DNA of 64,000 nucleotides from an uncultured Schlesneria sp. (GTDB taxonomy: Bacteria; Planctomycetota; Planctomycetia; Planctomycetales; Planctomycetaceae), in assembly GCA_903840265.1 (NCBI GenBank), contig CAIMFH010000025.1, positions 150,758 through 214,757 on the forward strand, read 5' to 3'. The notes beneath the pieces were generated by a model. That model searched no databases and was not told the DNA's origin. It saw nothing but the letters and a program-made list of their open reading frames with translations. Below are positions 54,221 to 62,770 of the stretch, piece by piece. Positions within the stretch are counted from its first letter, which is position 1, and each line of letters opens with the position of its first letter. The position numbers and the translations under genes were made by a program.

Positions 54221-54670
54221 GAAATCCGTCCCTTGATCTAAATTGGCGTTTCAATAACCGTTGCCCCATCCCGAGGCGAAGGTCTATGAAAGCAGTCCAC
54301 GTACCAAACCAGATAAAATCGCATTTTCGGAATTCTCGACGAGGCCAAGCGGTCTTCGTTCGTGGAAAAGTGGGCCCTCGTGCTAGTTCACTTGGTGGTA
54401 GTTACAACTCACGCGGCTGCCGTACTTCGCTGGCACGGCAAGACGTTGCGGTGAGATTCTGTGTCCGATTGAAGAGGCGTCGATGGCTGGAACCGCTGTC
54501 CGTCGTGGCAGACGGCAGTCGGTCAGTCATTGACCGACTGCAACGACTGATGCAACTATTTCCACATCCCTTGTAAGAGTTGCAGTGGGGTCACCCCCGA
54601 TTAGAAGTGAGCTGCTCGGGCTGAGATTCAAGCTCAACTCGAACACTACCGATCGGGCTGTTCGCAGACG
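54221..54670. other. Intergenic region with a short hairpin
   Basis: About 450 bases with no reliable frame. CAGTCGGTCA and TGACCGACTG (54516-54540) make a 10-bp stem with a 5-nt loop, without a T-run. It is probably the upstream region of the Pro-rich protein gene plus relic sequence leading into the frame at 54671. Confidence 0.45.
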
Positions 54671-54961
54671 TTGATCCCGGCGCATACGACGTGGCTGGGG
54701 CAAGGCCTCGATACCGGAGCGATGATGTTGCAATACCAGGCGGCGTTGGCGGCCTATCTGGCTCCACTGGTCGGTGCCAGTACCGCGCCGCTGCTGGTGG
54801 CGAAGTTTGCACCGCTGATGTTCATTCCGCTCACGATCGTGTCGACGGACCCATTCCTGTTTGTGGAACTCCCCGATGAGCCCGGAAAATTGCGGCACTT
54901 GGGGCATTGGTATTGGCAGGACCAGCCCAAGGGCCGACAGAAGCTGCACCTGCATGTGTAG
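54671..54961 (+). CDS. Hypothetical protein or 3' gene remnant
   Basis: This 96-codon frame (open from about 54611) has strong coding-like third-position GC and a hydrophobic middle (AALAAYLAPLVGA, PLLVAKFAPLMFIPLTIV), ending DPFLFVELPDEPGKLRHLGH followed by WYWQDQP. There is no ATG or RBS at the expected place (TTG 54671; ATG 54722). It may be the end of a degraded larger gene. I recognise no family. Confidence 0.35.
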   Translation: MIPAHTTWLGQGLDTGAMMLQYQAALAAYLAPLVGASTAPLLVAKFAPLMFIPLTIVSTDPFLFVELPDEPGKLRHLGHWYWQDQPKGRQKLHLHV

Positions 54962-55011
54962 AGGCTAGCCCCGACTTTATTCCTTGCGCGGAAAGGTTCG
55001 CGCAAGGTTAT

Positions 55012-55398
55012 TTAGTCAGCGCAGATCGATTCGGGCAGCCGAGCCACTTTGCCGTCGCGTCCTACGCAGGCCAAGGTGCTGGTTGCTGATGCGAGCAACT
55101 GTTCGCCACGCATTAATCGATAGCTGTGATCGATCTTCACGGCCGAAACATTTTCGACTTTGGTGATCAGCGTCAGCACGTCGTCATATCGAGCGGGGGC
55201 GTGATAGCTGCATTGCAGTCGAACAACGACCAGGAACAGGCCCGCTTCTTCGATCTCGCGGTAGTTGCCACCTTGAGCACGAAGGAGCTCCGTCCGTCCC
55301 TGTTCGTAATAGTTGAAGAACTGCGAATGATGCAGGCAACCCATCGCATCGGTTTCGCAATATCGGACACGAATCTGAAGAGAATGTTCTTGTAACAT
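55012..55398 (-). CDS. YbgC-type acyl-CoA thioesterase (4HBT hot-dog fold)
   Basis: The 128-residue protein, of the usual length, carries the 4HBT signature: IRVRYCETDAMGCLHHSQFFNYYEQGR split over strand and helix, with the catalytic Asp in ETDAMG and the H-x-x-Y/F pattern, then YHAPARYDDVL and KIDHSYRL. It hydrolyses acyl-CoA thioesters in the cytoplasm; chain-length preference is unknown. It is downstream of purF on the same strand, 33 bases away. Confidence 0.9.
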   Translation of the reverse strand: MLQEHSLQIRVRYCETDAMGCLHHSQFFNYYEQGRTELLRAQGGNYREIEEAGLFLVVVRLQCSYHAPARYDDVLTLITKVENVSAVKIDHSYRLMRGEQLLASATSTLACVGRDGKVARLPESICAD

Positions 55399-55431
55399 CT
55401 TCGTTTATCGCAGAGATGGAAACACAATCCG

Positions 55432-57039
55432 CTATTTGTCGTAAGCTCGCCCACCGCTCGGTGTCCCCGAGCAGCCGACCTGCAGTTGATACAACTGCTT
55501 GCCAGCTTCCGTCGGATAGCTGGCATTCAGACAGGCCTGACAGAGCTTGTCGCCCGGCAGCCCGACGCTGCGTGCGATTGAGTCGAAGGACAGATAACGC
55601 AAGCTGTCGGCGCCGATCACGTCGGCCATCCGATCTTCGATTTCGCGCGTCAGGGGTTCGCCCGGCGACAGGAAGCGTGGTGCGAACAGTTGCGCGATCG
55701 TCGACATGTCGATCCCGTAGAAGCACGGGGCGAGGATCGGCGGGCAGGCGACTCGCACATGCACTTCCTTCGCTTTGCCCCGGTCCTTCAGTTGCGAGAT
55801 CAAGACCTTCATTGTGGTGGAACGCACAATGGTGTCTTCGACCAGGATGACTCGCTTGCCTTCGAGGACTTCAGGCAGCGGCGTGTACTTCATCCGAGCT
55901 TTGTCTTCGCGATTGCCCCCTTCGATGAATGTGCGCCCCATGTAACGGTTGCGCATCAGTCCTTCGACGGACGGAATCTTGAGCGTGTAGGCCATACTGT
56001 CCGCAGCCGCCTTCGCAGTATCGGGCACGGGAACGACGATCGTGTCTTCGTCGAGTTCCAATGTTTCCTGTCGTGCCAGCTCTTCGCCAAGACGCTTTCG
56101 CGTCAGGTACACGCTGCGTTCGTCCAAGGTGCTGGCGACGTTCGCGAAGTAGATCCATTCGAAGAAGCAATGCGCCTTCTGTGGGCTGCGAGCAAACTGA
56201 CGAACTTCCAGCTTGCCGTTCTGAATCAGCACTGCGTGCCCAGGCGGCACGTTCTTAATGTCTTCCTGTTTGAAGCCCAGATTGGCCAACGCCACGCTCT
56301 CGCTGGCGGCAGCGAATAGATTGCCGTCAACGGCATAGCACAGCGGCCGAATGCCAAGCGGATCACGAGCGACCGCCATCTCACCGAGGGCATTCAGGAA
56401 GACGATATTCCAGGCCCCGTCGAGTTGTTCGCTCAGCCGTGACAGCATTTCGACCAGAGACGGCGTTCGATCACCCGAGAGTTGCTGGCAAATCAAATGC
56501 ATCAACACTTCGGTGTCGGTATCACGAGCCAGATGAAAATTACGCTCAGACAGGATCTCTTGTTTCAACTGTTGATAGTTGGCCAGTTGGCCGTTGAAGC
56601 CAAACGAGAACCACTTGTGCTTTTCGATGTGATGTCGCTCAAACGGCTGAGCGTTTCCCTTATCGTCTGCTCCGCAAGTGGCATATCGCACGTGGCCAAT
56701 CGCGGCAATTCCCGCGTACTTGTCCATCAGAGCGACTGCTTCGTTCTGATGATTCAGGTGGAACACTTCCGTGACGGTGCCGACATCTTTGTAGGTATCG
56801 ATCAGTTGCGGTTGTTCCGGTCGGTATGTGGTCATCCCGGCGGCTAATTGTCCCCGATTCTGGATTTCCAGAAGCAATCGAGGAATATGCCGCGAAACTT
56901 GCGACGGGTCACCTTTGGGTGCAAGCCGATGTGGTTCGCCCGGCAAATGGTAAATCGCCGCAATACCACATTCGTGAAACAGATCGGCCAAGGAAGCATC
57001 CTCTGGTCGGGCAGGGGGGAAACGGCATAGAGGCCGCAT
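55432..57039 (-). CDS. purF: Amidophosphoribosyltransferase
   Basis: The 535-residue protein catalyses the first step of purine synthesis (PRPP + Gln to phosphoribosylamine). Start at ATG 57039. An N-terminal propeptide of 23 residues precedes the Ntn nucleophile C24 in [11 protein letters not shown]. The glutaminase domain has [10 protein letters not shown] and [10 protein letters not shown]. The phosphoribosyltransferase domain carries the PRPP loop [31 protein letters not shown] and the C-terminal [11 protein letters not shown]. The last Cys residues could belong to an Fe-S type enzyme as in Bacillus PurF. The YbgC-type gene follows. Confidence 0.95.
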   Translation of the reverse strand: MRPLCRFPPARPEDASLADLFHECGIAAIYHLPGEPHRLAPKGDPSQVSRHIPRLLLEIQNRGQLAAGMTTYRPEQPQLIDTYKDVGTVTEVFHLNHQNEAVALMDKYAGIAAIGHVRYATCGADDKGNAQPFERHHIEKHKWFSFGFNGQLANYQQLKQEILSERNFHLARDTDTEVLMHLICQQLSGDRTPSLVEMLSRLSEQLDGAWNIVFLNALGEMAVARDPLGIRPLCYAVDGNLFAAASESVALANLGFKQEDIKNVPPGHAVLIQNGKLEVRQFARSPQKAHCFFEWIYFANVASTLDERSVYLTRKRLGEELARQETLELDEDTIVVPVPDTAKAAADSMAYTLKIPSVEGLMRNRYMGRTFIEGGNREDKARMKYTPLPEVLEGKRVILVEDTIVRSTTMKVLISQLKDRGKAKEVHVRVACPPILAPCFYGIDMSTIAQLFAPRFLSPGEPLTREIEDRMADVIGADSLRYLSFDSIARSVGLPGDKLCQACLNASYPTEAGKQLYQLQVGCSGTPSGGRAYDK

Positions 57040-57175
57040 GAGCAATGATACTCCGAACGGGGGTCGCTACCAACCCACTTACTCAGTTCGGGGTAGCATC
57101 ACTGCGCAACGGTTTATATCTTCCGCAGGCTGAGCATCGACAAACGTAGAAAACGCATCACAATTTGCAGTCGTT

Positions 57176-58333
57176 ATGTCAGAAAATGAAATCGAACGCC
57201 GCCGCAATACTGTCACCAGCGCCCAAACTCTAGTCGTAAAAGTGGGCACCAATGTGTTGTCGACAGACGACGATCAGTTGGATGCCGATCGCATCGCCTC
57301 GCTGGCTGAACAATTGCATCTCATTTGCGCCACTGGACGAAAACTGGTTCTCGTCTCCAGCGGAGCTATTGGCGCCGGCATGGGATTGCTGGGCCTGAAG
57401 CAGCGCCCCAAGGATTTACCGCATCTGCAAGCGGCTGCGGCCACGGGACAGGCGCATCTAATTCACATCTACGACAAAGCCCTGCGGCCTTACGGATATC
57501 ATGCTGCTCAGATTTTGCTGACCGCAAACGATTTCAAGAATCGGTCGCGATATCTGAACGTCCGCAATACGCTGCGGACACTGGCAGAATACGGCGCGAT
57601 TCCGATTGTGAATGAAAACGACACGGTCAGCACTGAAGAGATCAAATTGGGTGATAACGATCGCCTGGCAGCAATGGTCGCGGGCCTGATTCAGGCGGAC
57701 TTGTTGATCATTCTGTCGGTTGTAGATGGCTTGCTCACCGGTGATCCGACAGATCCGAACAGTCGCCGACTACCCCTAGTGGAGCGGTTCGACGATGAAT
57801 TGCTGAACCTGGTCGGGGCATCGAAAAGTTCCCGCGGCACAGGCGGCATGAAGACAAAGCTGGAAGCTGTGCATACTGCGACGGCCGTCGGCGTGAACGT
57901 CATCATCGCGAACGGCAAGTGTCCGCACGTTCTAAACGAGATCATGAACGGCGACGACATCGGCACGCTGTTTCTAGGCGAAGGAGACGGCCTGTCTGCC
58001 TGGAAGCGTTGGATTGGCTACACGATGCCACCGAAAGGTCGCTTCGTCCTCGACCATGGGGCTCGCCGCGCTGTCGAACTGCAAGGGAAATCGTTGCTGG
58101 CTGCGGGAATCGCTCGTGTCGAAGGCGAGTTTACGAAAGGCGAGGTCGTCTCGCTGGTGGATATCCAGTCCGGCGAAGAGTTCGCGCGCGGGCTGTCGAA
58201 CTACGATTCCATTGCGGCTCGCACGATTGCGGGGCGGCGAACGGACGATATCGCGAAGACACTTGGTTCGATTCCTTACGACGAGGTAATCCATCGGGAT
58301 AATCTGGTTGTAACGAGTTTGCCTAAGAATTGA
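57176..58333 (+). CDS. proB: Glutamate 5-kinase
   Basis: The 385-residue protein phosphorylates glutamate in the first proline-biosynthesis step. Amino-acid-kinase motifs are present: LVVKVGTNVLS, LVSSGAIGAGMGLLG, IPIVNENDTVS, LGDNDRLAAMVAGL, LSVVDGLLTGDP and GTGGMKTKLEAV. Residues about 290-370 form a PUA domain (GRFVLDHGARRAV, LLAAGIARVEGEF). It is a standard full-length family member, divergent from purF. Confidence 0.95.
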   Translation: MSENEIERRRNTVTSAQTLVVKVGTNVLSTDDDQLDADRIASLAEQLHLICATGRKLVLVSSGAIGAGMGLLGLKQRPKDLPHLQAAAATGQAHLIHIYDKALRPYGYHAAQILLTANDFKNRSRYLNVRNTLRTLAEYGAIPIVNENDTVSTEEIKLGDNDRLAAMVAGLIQADLLIILSVVDGLLTGDPTDPNSRRLPLVERFDDELLNLVGASKSSRGTGGMKTKLEAVHTATAVGVNVIIANGKCPHVLNEIMNGDDIGTLFLGEGDGLSAWKRWIGYTMPPKGRFVLDHGARRAVELQGKSLLAAGIARVEGEFTKGEVVSLVDIQSGEEFARGLSNYDSIAARTIAGRRTDDIAKTLGSIPYDEVIHRDNLVVTSLPKN

Positions 58334-58514
58334 CGGCCCGAAGTGATTCTGGAGTCGAAAGTTCGCATCGACGACGCTACATCCGTGGTTTCCCGGTGTT
58401 TTGCGTGGGAGTGAATTCCGACCTAAAGTTTGGTCGTTGGAATCATCCACCACACGGTGAACGATTCAGACGACCCCACTTGCACCCCGCAATCTCAGAC
58501 TGTGACGGACGACT

Positions 58515-58655
58515 ATGGACGAGTACATGCACTTCTACAAGACGTTCCTGATGCGATGCTGGAACGACATGGGGCCTGAAGAATACGTCTTTACGCTCGT
58601 GAGCGTCGGCTTGATTGGCTGGTTCATGATGCGCCGCGCAGGCTCGATGTCGTAA
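58515..58655 (+). CDS. Small single-helix membrane protein (46 aa)
   Basis: ATG 58515 gives a 46-residue protein: a hydrophilic start (MDEYMHFYKTFLMRCWNDMG), then a TM helix (YVFTLVSVGLIGWFMM) and RRAGSMS. It is directly followed by the terminator at 58700-58732, which supports real expression. No family was recognised. Confidence 0.6.
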   Translation: MDEYMHFYKTFLMRCWNDMGPEEYVFTLVSVGLIGWFMMRRAGSMS

Positions 58656-58699
58656 TCTCCGCCAGGTTTGGCGACTCGCGACGACGCACCTATTGAAAC

Positions 58700-58732
58700 C
58701 AGCCCGGCCAATTCTGACCGGGCTGATTTTTT
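58700..58732 (+). terminator. Rho-independent terminator
   Basis: CAGCCCGG / CCGGGCTG (8-bp stem) with a 10-nt loop is followed by ATTTTTT on the plus strand. It is 44 bases after the 46-aa membrane-protein gene and faces the cytochrome b/c gene end, so it also insulates convergent transcription. Confidence 0.85.
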
Positions 58733-58750
58733 GGACGCGTCGCGACAGAA

Positions 58751-60631
58751 TCACTTGGTGTGATGCGCGTTCGGCGGCAGGTAATAATCACCTGTCATCC
58801 AATTCACGAGCAGGTCCAATTCCTTTTCGGACAGACGCTTGTCGTCGAAGACCATCATAGTGTTCTTGTCGCCGTAGAAATCCGGATGAGCTGGATTTCG
58901 CAGGAACGCCTTCAGCCAGTCGCGACCGGCATAGCCCGTGAGAGTCGGATAGCCCGCTCCGGCACCTTCGCTCAGCGACGTACGCTCACCAGCGACTTTC
59001 ATCGCATGGCAATCAACACAACTGGACGACAGAGTTCCTGATTTCAGCGTTCCGCCTTTGAAGATCTCTTTTCCATCGGCGACCAACTTCTCATCGAAGG
59101 CTCCCAAGTCACTTCGTCCGCCTTGAGACGTCAGGAACTCGACCAGTGCCTTCAGGCTTTCGGCATTCGCGGGATCGGTCAGGGCCTTTTGATTGTCCTT
59201 GCACCAACTGGACATTTCTCCTGTCAGAATCGCTTGGCCCTTCTCACCTGCATTTTCGAGCGGCTTGAAGGTTGCGTCGTAGTCGGTGAGCACTCGGGTG
59301 ATCCATTCCCGGTTGCCGAAGTCTTTCAGGTCGGCTGCAGTCGCAGGTTCCGGGATCAGTTTCTTAACGCCGTTTTCCTCAACGGTCTTCATGATCTTTT
59401 GCAGTGTTCCATCGTGTCCGTCAAAGCGATGGCAACTGGAGCAATGTCGAGCGAACAGACGCGGCCCTTGCGTCAAAGGATCGTTGACCAGCAGTTCGCG
59501 GGCCCCGTTTTGCGGAATCCCATCTCGTGCCGCCAGCACCACGATGCGGTGCGCATCTCGCTCGGCGAAGGCCAGCTTGGCTTGGTGCGATTCGTTGTGG
59601 TTATCCTCGATGATCGTCATTCCCGTCAGCACCGCGACCGCGGCGAGTACCGCCACCAGGAAGAGCCGATTGAAATAATGACCCCACTGCGATTTACCGA
59701 TCAGCGGCATCAGCACCACAATGATCATCAATGCGGTCGGTACATAGATTGCCCCGAACGCCACGCCCATCTTGGAAATGGCCGGGAATTCGAGGAATCG
59801 GAACAGGAACAAGAAGTACCATTCCGGCCGCGCAGGAAAGTCTTCGCCTGCGTCAGCCGGCGCACTCAACTCGGCCGATCGCGTCAGTGTGAAGTACAAC
59901 ACCAGGGCTAGAGTGACCAGGCATCCGGCCGCATCATACAGTACCTGTTTTGGCCAGAACGTATCTGCCGGTTTTCCCTGTGCCGAATGCGGCACGGTAA
60001 TCCCGTGCCGCCGAAAGACGTAGACGTGCAAGGCCAGGAACACCGTCAATAGAGCTGGCAATAGCCCCGCATGCAACGCAAAGAATCGAGTCAACGTGTG
60101 ATGGCCGTAGGCAGAGCCACCTTGAGCGATCTGTTGTACCTGCTGACCAATAAACGGAGTCGACCCCGCAATGTTCGTCGCGACCTTCGTGGCGTAGTAG
60201 CCCTTCTGATCCCACGGCAGTAAGTAGCCTGTCAGCGACAGCCCGATCACGATCTGCATCAGGACCAGGCCCAGCCAGAAGTTCACTTCACGCGGTGCTC
60301 GATAGGCTCCGTCCCACACGATTTGCAGAAAGTGCAAGCCGAGCAAAATCATCATCGCTTGTGCCGCGAAGTGATGGATTCCGCGGACCAGCCAGCCATA
60401 CGACATCTGGTGCTGGATGTAATAGACACTTTCCCAGGCGGTCTGCGTGCTGGGGCTGTAGGCCGTCCACAGAGCGAAGCCGGTGATGATCTGCACGATG
60501 AACGTAAATGTCAGCATGCTGCCTGTGATGTAACGCCACCGAGCCCCGCCCGGAATCGGTTCGTTCAGAGCTTCATGAACAAGCAGCTTGTAGCCGGTGC
60601 GATGATCGAGCCAGTTGAGAAGAGCCTTCAT
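58751..60631 (-). CDS. Cytochrome b (b6/subunit IV-like) fused to C-terminal cytochrome c domains
   Basis: The 626-residue protein starts at ATG 60631 (TGATG overlap with the Rieske stop). The N-terminal half is cytochrome b: heme-ligand His pairs in helix B (GIHHFAAQ...GLH) and helix D (FFALH ... FLALH, 14 residues between, b6-like), Qo motif PEWY in RPEWYFLFLF, about eight TM helices. A long C-terminal extension after about residue 380 has two heme-binding CxxCH sites (CSSCH, CVDCH). It is the electron-transfer core of a bc/b6f-type complex; the fused diheme c arm may replace a separate cytochrome c1. Confidence 0.93.
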   Translation of the reverse strand: MKALLNWLDHRTGYKLLVHEALNEPIPGGARWRYITGSMLTFTFIVQIITGFALWTAYSPSTQTAWESVYYIQHQMSYGWLVRGIHHFAAQAMMILLGLHFLQIVWDGAYRAPREVNFWLGLVLMQIVIGLSLTGYLLPWDQKGYYATKVATNIAGSTPFIGQQVQQIAQGGSAYGHHTLTRFFALHAGLLPALLTVFLALHVYVFRRHGITVPHSAQGKPADTFWPKQVLYDAAGCLVTLALVLYFTLTRSAELSAPADAGEDFPARPEWYFLFLFRFLEFPAISKMGVAFGAIYVPTALMIIVVLMPLIGKSQWGHYFNRLFLVAVLAAVAVLTGMTIIEDNHNESHQAKLAFAERDAHRIVVLAARDGIPQNGARELLVNDPLTQGPRLFARHCSSCHRFDGHDGTLQKIMKTVEENGVKKLIPEPATAADLKDFGNREWITRVLTDYDATFKPLENAGEKGQAILTGEMSSWCKDNQKALTDPANAESLKALVEFLTSQGGRSDLGAFDEKLVADGKEIFKGGTLKSGTLSSSCVDCHAMKVAGERTSLSEGAGAGYPTLTGYAGRDWLKAFLRNPAHPDFYGDKNTMMVFDDKRLSEKELDLLVNWMTGDYYLPPNAHHTK

Positions 60632-61194
60632 CAAATCGCCTTTTTCTCTTTGGTAGCGGTCTGGAAGTTCTGATATTTCACCCAGATTTCGCCGTCTTTG
60701 ACTTCAGCTTCCAGGCTATCCATGTTGCGCGGCGGGGTCAGATTCTTGCGCTCGCCATCCAGTTGAAAGGCGCTTTGATGGCAAGGGCAGAAGAACTGCT
60801 TCTCGGCCGGTTGGTAATCGACCTTGCAGCCCAGGTGAGTACACGTGTCATTGAACGCCAGCACTTGCCCGTTAGGCATCAGCCGCAAGTAGATGCTGCC
60901 AATGACGCGATCACGATAGATCGTCCAGGCGTCGACGATATCCGATTTCAAGACGACACGGACCGGGGTGCCGTCTGTCGGCAGGTCGCTGATGTCGCCC
61001 GCTCGCAGCAAGCCGCCACCTGCTTCTTTTCGCTTGCGCAGGATCGGATCCATGAAGAACAAGGTGCCGGCCGCGACGGGTACCAACCCGGCAATGCCAC
61101 CCGCGAGGACGGCCAGCAGGCTGATAAAACCGCGACGCGGCGCCACAGGGCCGTGAGGAACAACGGGAGGAGATTCAGGCGACGGATTTGCCAT
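60631..61194 (-). CDS. Rieske iron-sulfur protein of the bc-type complex
   Basis: The 187-residue protein starts at ATG 61194, seven bases after AAGGA. One N-terminal TM anchor (ISLLAVLAGGIAGLVPVAAG) is followed by the Rieske fold with cluster ligands in CTHLGC and CPCHQS. It transfers electrons from quinol at the Qo site to cytochrome c. It is coupled to the cytochrome b/c gene by a 1-bp TGATG overlap. It precedes that gene, as expected for the two-gene complex. Confidence 0.94.
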   Translation of the reverse strand: MANPSPESPPVVPHGPVAPRRGFISLLAVLAGGIAGLVPVAAGTLFFMDPILRKRKEAGGGLLRAGDISDLPTDGTPVRVVLKSDIVDAWTIYRDRVIGSIYLRLMPNGQVLAFNDTCTHLGCKVDYQPAEKQFFCPCHQSAFQLDGERKNLTPPRNMDSLEAEVKDGEIWVKYQNFQTATKEKKAI

Positions 61195-61355
61195 GCAAGC
61201 GTCCTTCGTAAACACAACAAAATGCTGTCAGTTCAAATTGTGATCAAGGTCATCGAGGGTCAGCTGACTGAGGTTATTCAAATCAGCGGCGGGGCAAGCA
61301 AGCGGATGTCCGGCGGGAGGCATACATCCATCTCAATCGATTTGATATCAAATCG

Positions 61356-62369
61356 TCAAGGCTTCGCAGCAGAACTCCGCAGGCTCAGGATCTTTTCCGT
61401 CATTGCTTTTCGAGCCTTCTCGATCGATTCCGAGAGCGGACCCGGCAGTGTGGCACCCGCCGCCTGACGATGGCCGCCTCCCCCGAATTGCTCGGCAATC
61501 TGAGCCACATCCAGGCCTTCCGTGCGGCTGCGGAAGCTGACTTTCACCTGCTTGCTTTGCATTTCAATCGCGATGAAGGCCCCGCGAGTCCCCGTGATCT
61601 TCAGGCATTCATTCACCAGGTCTTCGGTGTCGGAGGAAACCGCGCCTGTTTCTTCAAAGTCCGACCAGGGGATCGAGACGTAGGCCAGTTCGCCATCGCA
61701 GTCGAGCACCATGCGAGACAACGCCCGGCCCACCAGATGCATTCGAGCAATTGACGCTTGCTCGTACAGTTCGCGGAAGATGGCGGCAGGGACCGCCCCG
61801 TATTCCATCAATCGCGCGATCCGCGTCATGGTCTGACTGGTCACGGCCGAAAAACGGAACCAACCGGTGTCGGTCGCGATCGCCGCAAACAAGGCAGTCG
61901 CCGCTTCCGCAGGGAGGTCAATCTTGAGGAACTGCGCGAGATCAAAAATCAGCGAGCCGGTCGCTTCGCACTTCACATCTTTGAATTCGGTCGCTCCCAG
62001 ATCATCCGCACTCACATGGTGATCGATGACAACTCGCAGTGCCGGCGATTCCCGCATCGCCTTGCCGACATCATTGAGCTGGATCCAGGAACTGGTGTCG
62101 ACGATGAAATGAACTTCCGCCGCCACGATATCCGCGATGGTTGCCGTCACACCCAACTGCTTGACATCCTTAGTCGGGTCAAGAAAAAACAGATTGGCGG
62201 GCGTGGGCGAGTGATTAATAATCTGCACGCTCTTGCCCAGCGAGCGTAGCAGGCTGGCCAACCCGATTTCGGACCCGATGGCATCAGCATCAGGACGAAC
62301 GTGGCTGGAAATGACGAATCGCTGATGCGCGTCGATAATTGGAAGCAGCGGTGCCCATTGAATGCTCAT
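61356..62369 (-). CDS. nrnA: DHH/DHHA1 phosphoesterase (NrnA-type oligoribonuclease / pAp phosphatase)
   Basis: The 337-residue protein, typical NrnA length, has DHH-domain motifs SSHVRPDADAIGSEIGL, FIVDTSSW and the metal-binding VIDHHVS. The C-terminal DHHA1 domain carries VKVSFRSRTEGLDVAQIAEQFGGGGHRQAAG split between two strands. Such enzymes degrade nano-RNA and 3'-phosphoadenosine 5'-phosphate. The gene is monocistronic and upstream of the broken tRNA-Ala; the gap to the Rieske gene is 161 bases. Confidence 0.9.
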   Translation of the reverse strand: MSIQWAPLLPIIDAHQRFVISSHVRPDADAIGSEIGLASLLRSLGKSVQIINHSPTPANLFFLDPTKDVKQLGVTATIADIVAAEVHFIVDTSSWIQLNDVGKAMRESPALRVVIDHHVSADDLGATEFKDVKCEATGSLIFDLAQFLKIDLPAEAATALFAAIATDTGWFRFSAVTSQTMTRIARLMEYGAVPAAIFRELYEQASIARMHLVGRALSRMVLDCDGELAYVSIPWSDFEETGAVSSDTEDLVNECLKITGTRGAFIAIEMQSKQVKVSFRSRTEGLDVAQIAEQFGGGGHRQAAGATLPGPLSESIEKARKAMTEKILSLRSSAAKP

Positions 62370-62574
62370 CGCAGCATCGTGGAATGGCGTTCCATAAAAA
62401 GCAAGGTTCCCTGCGAGCCTTTCGCGTCATCCCGTGTCAAACTCTGACAGGTGGCAGGTTCGTTCGAAGCGTCATCCTCGAATTTCAGCCCGAGGTCATT
62501 CAACGGGTTGATTCGCTCGTAGATTGCCGCTTAGAATGCCGTCGCCTTGGAAATCCTCCATAGATTTCCAACTC

Positions 62575-62617
62575 GGGGCGGTAGCTCAGTTGGGAGAGCG
62601 CTGCGTTCGCAATGCAC
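62575..62617 (+). tRNA. tRNA-Ala(CGC), 5' half only, interrupted by an integrated element
   Basis: Acceptor strand GGGGCGG (62575-62581), D-arm GCTC/GAGC (62584-62599), anticodon stem CTGCG and loop TTCGCAA (anticodon CGC at 62608-62610) are all standard. The 3' side of the anticodon stem is TGCAC instead of TGCAG and then the sequence leaves the tRNA: no variable loop, T-arm or acceptor 3' strand follows. It is the left junction of an integration event. Confidence 0.8.
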
Positions 62618-62650
62618 GAAATTGACGTAAGTCCTTATTTATAGTCGATT

Positions 62651-62750
62651 TTGCAACCTAAAACCCCAATTTCTCGTTCAAAAAGGTTGCAAAAAAGGTT
62701 GCAATTCTAGCGACCACTGCGGTAAAAAAGGTTGCAGATGATTTGCAACC
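62651..62750. repeat. Five GGTTGCA/TGCAACC motifs (candidate integrase arm sites)
   Basis: GGTTGCAA-type motifs occur at 62685-62692, 62697-62704 and 62730-62736. Inverted copies TTGCAACC occur at 62651-62658 and 62743-62750. Several are preceded by A-runs. All lie between the core junction and the recombinase start, where arm-type binding sites are expected. Confidence 0.7.
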
Positions 62751-62770
62751 TTGTTATAGCAGCGCTCGCC

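Noticed and set aside
54286..54576. 96-codon plus-strand frame in the intergenic region
   Set aside because: Basic, low-information translation with no ribosome site; codon pattern is unlike neighbouring genes.
59123..59911. 262-codon plus-strand frame opposite the cytochrome b/c gene
   Set aside because: Composition is non-native (many Arg, Gln, His) and it lies entirely within an unambiguous gene.
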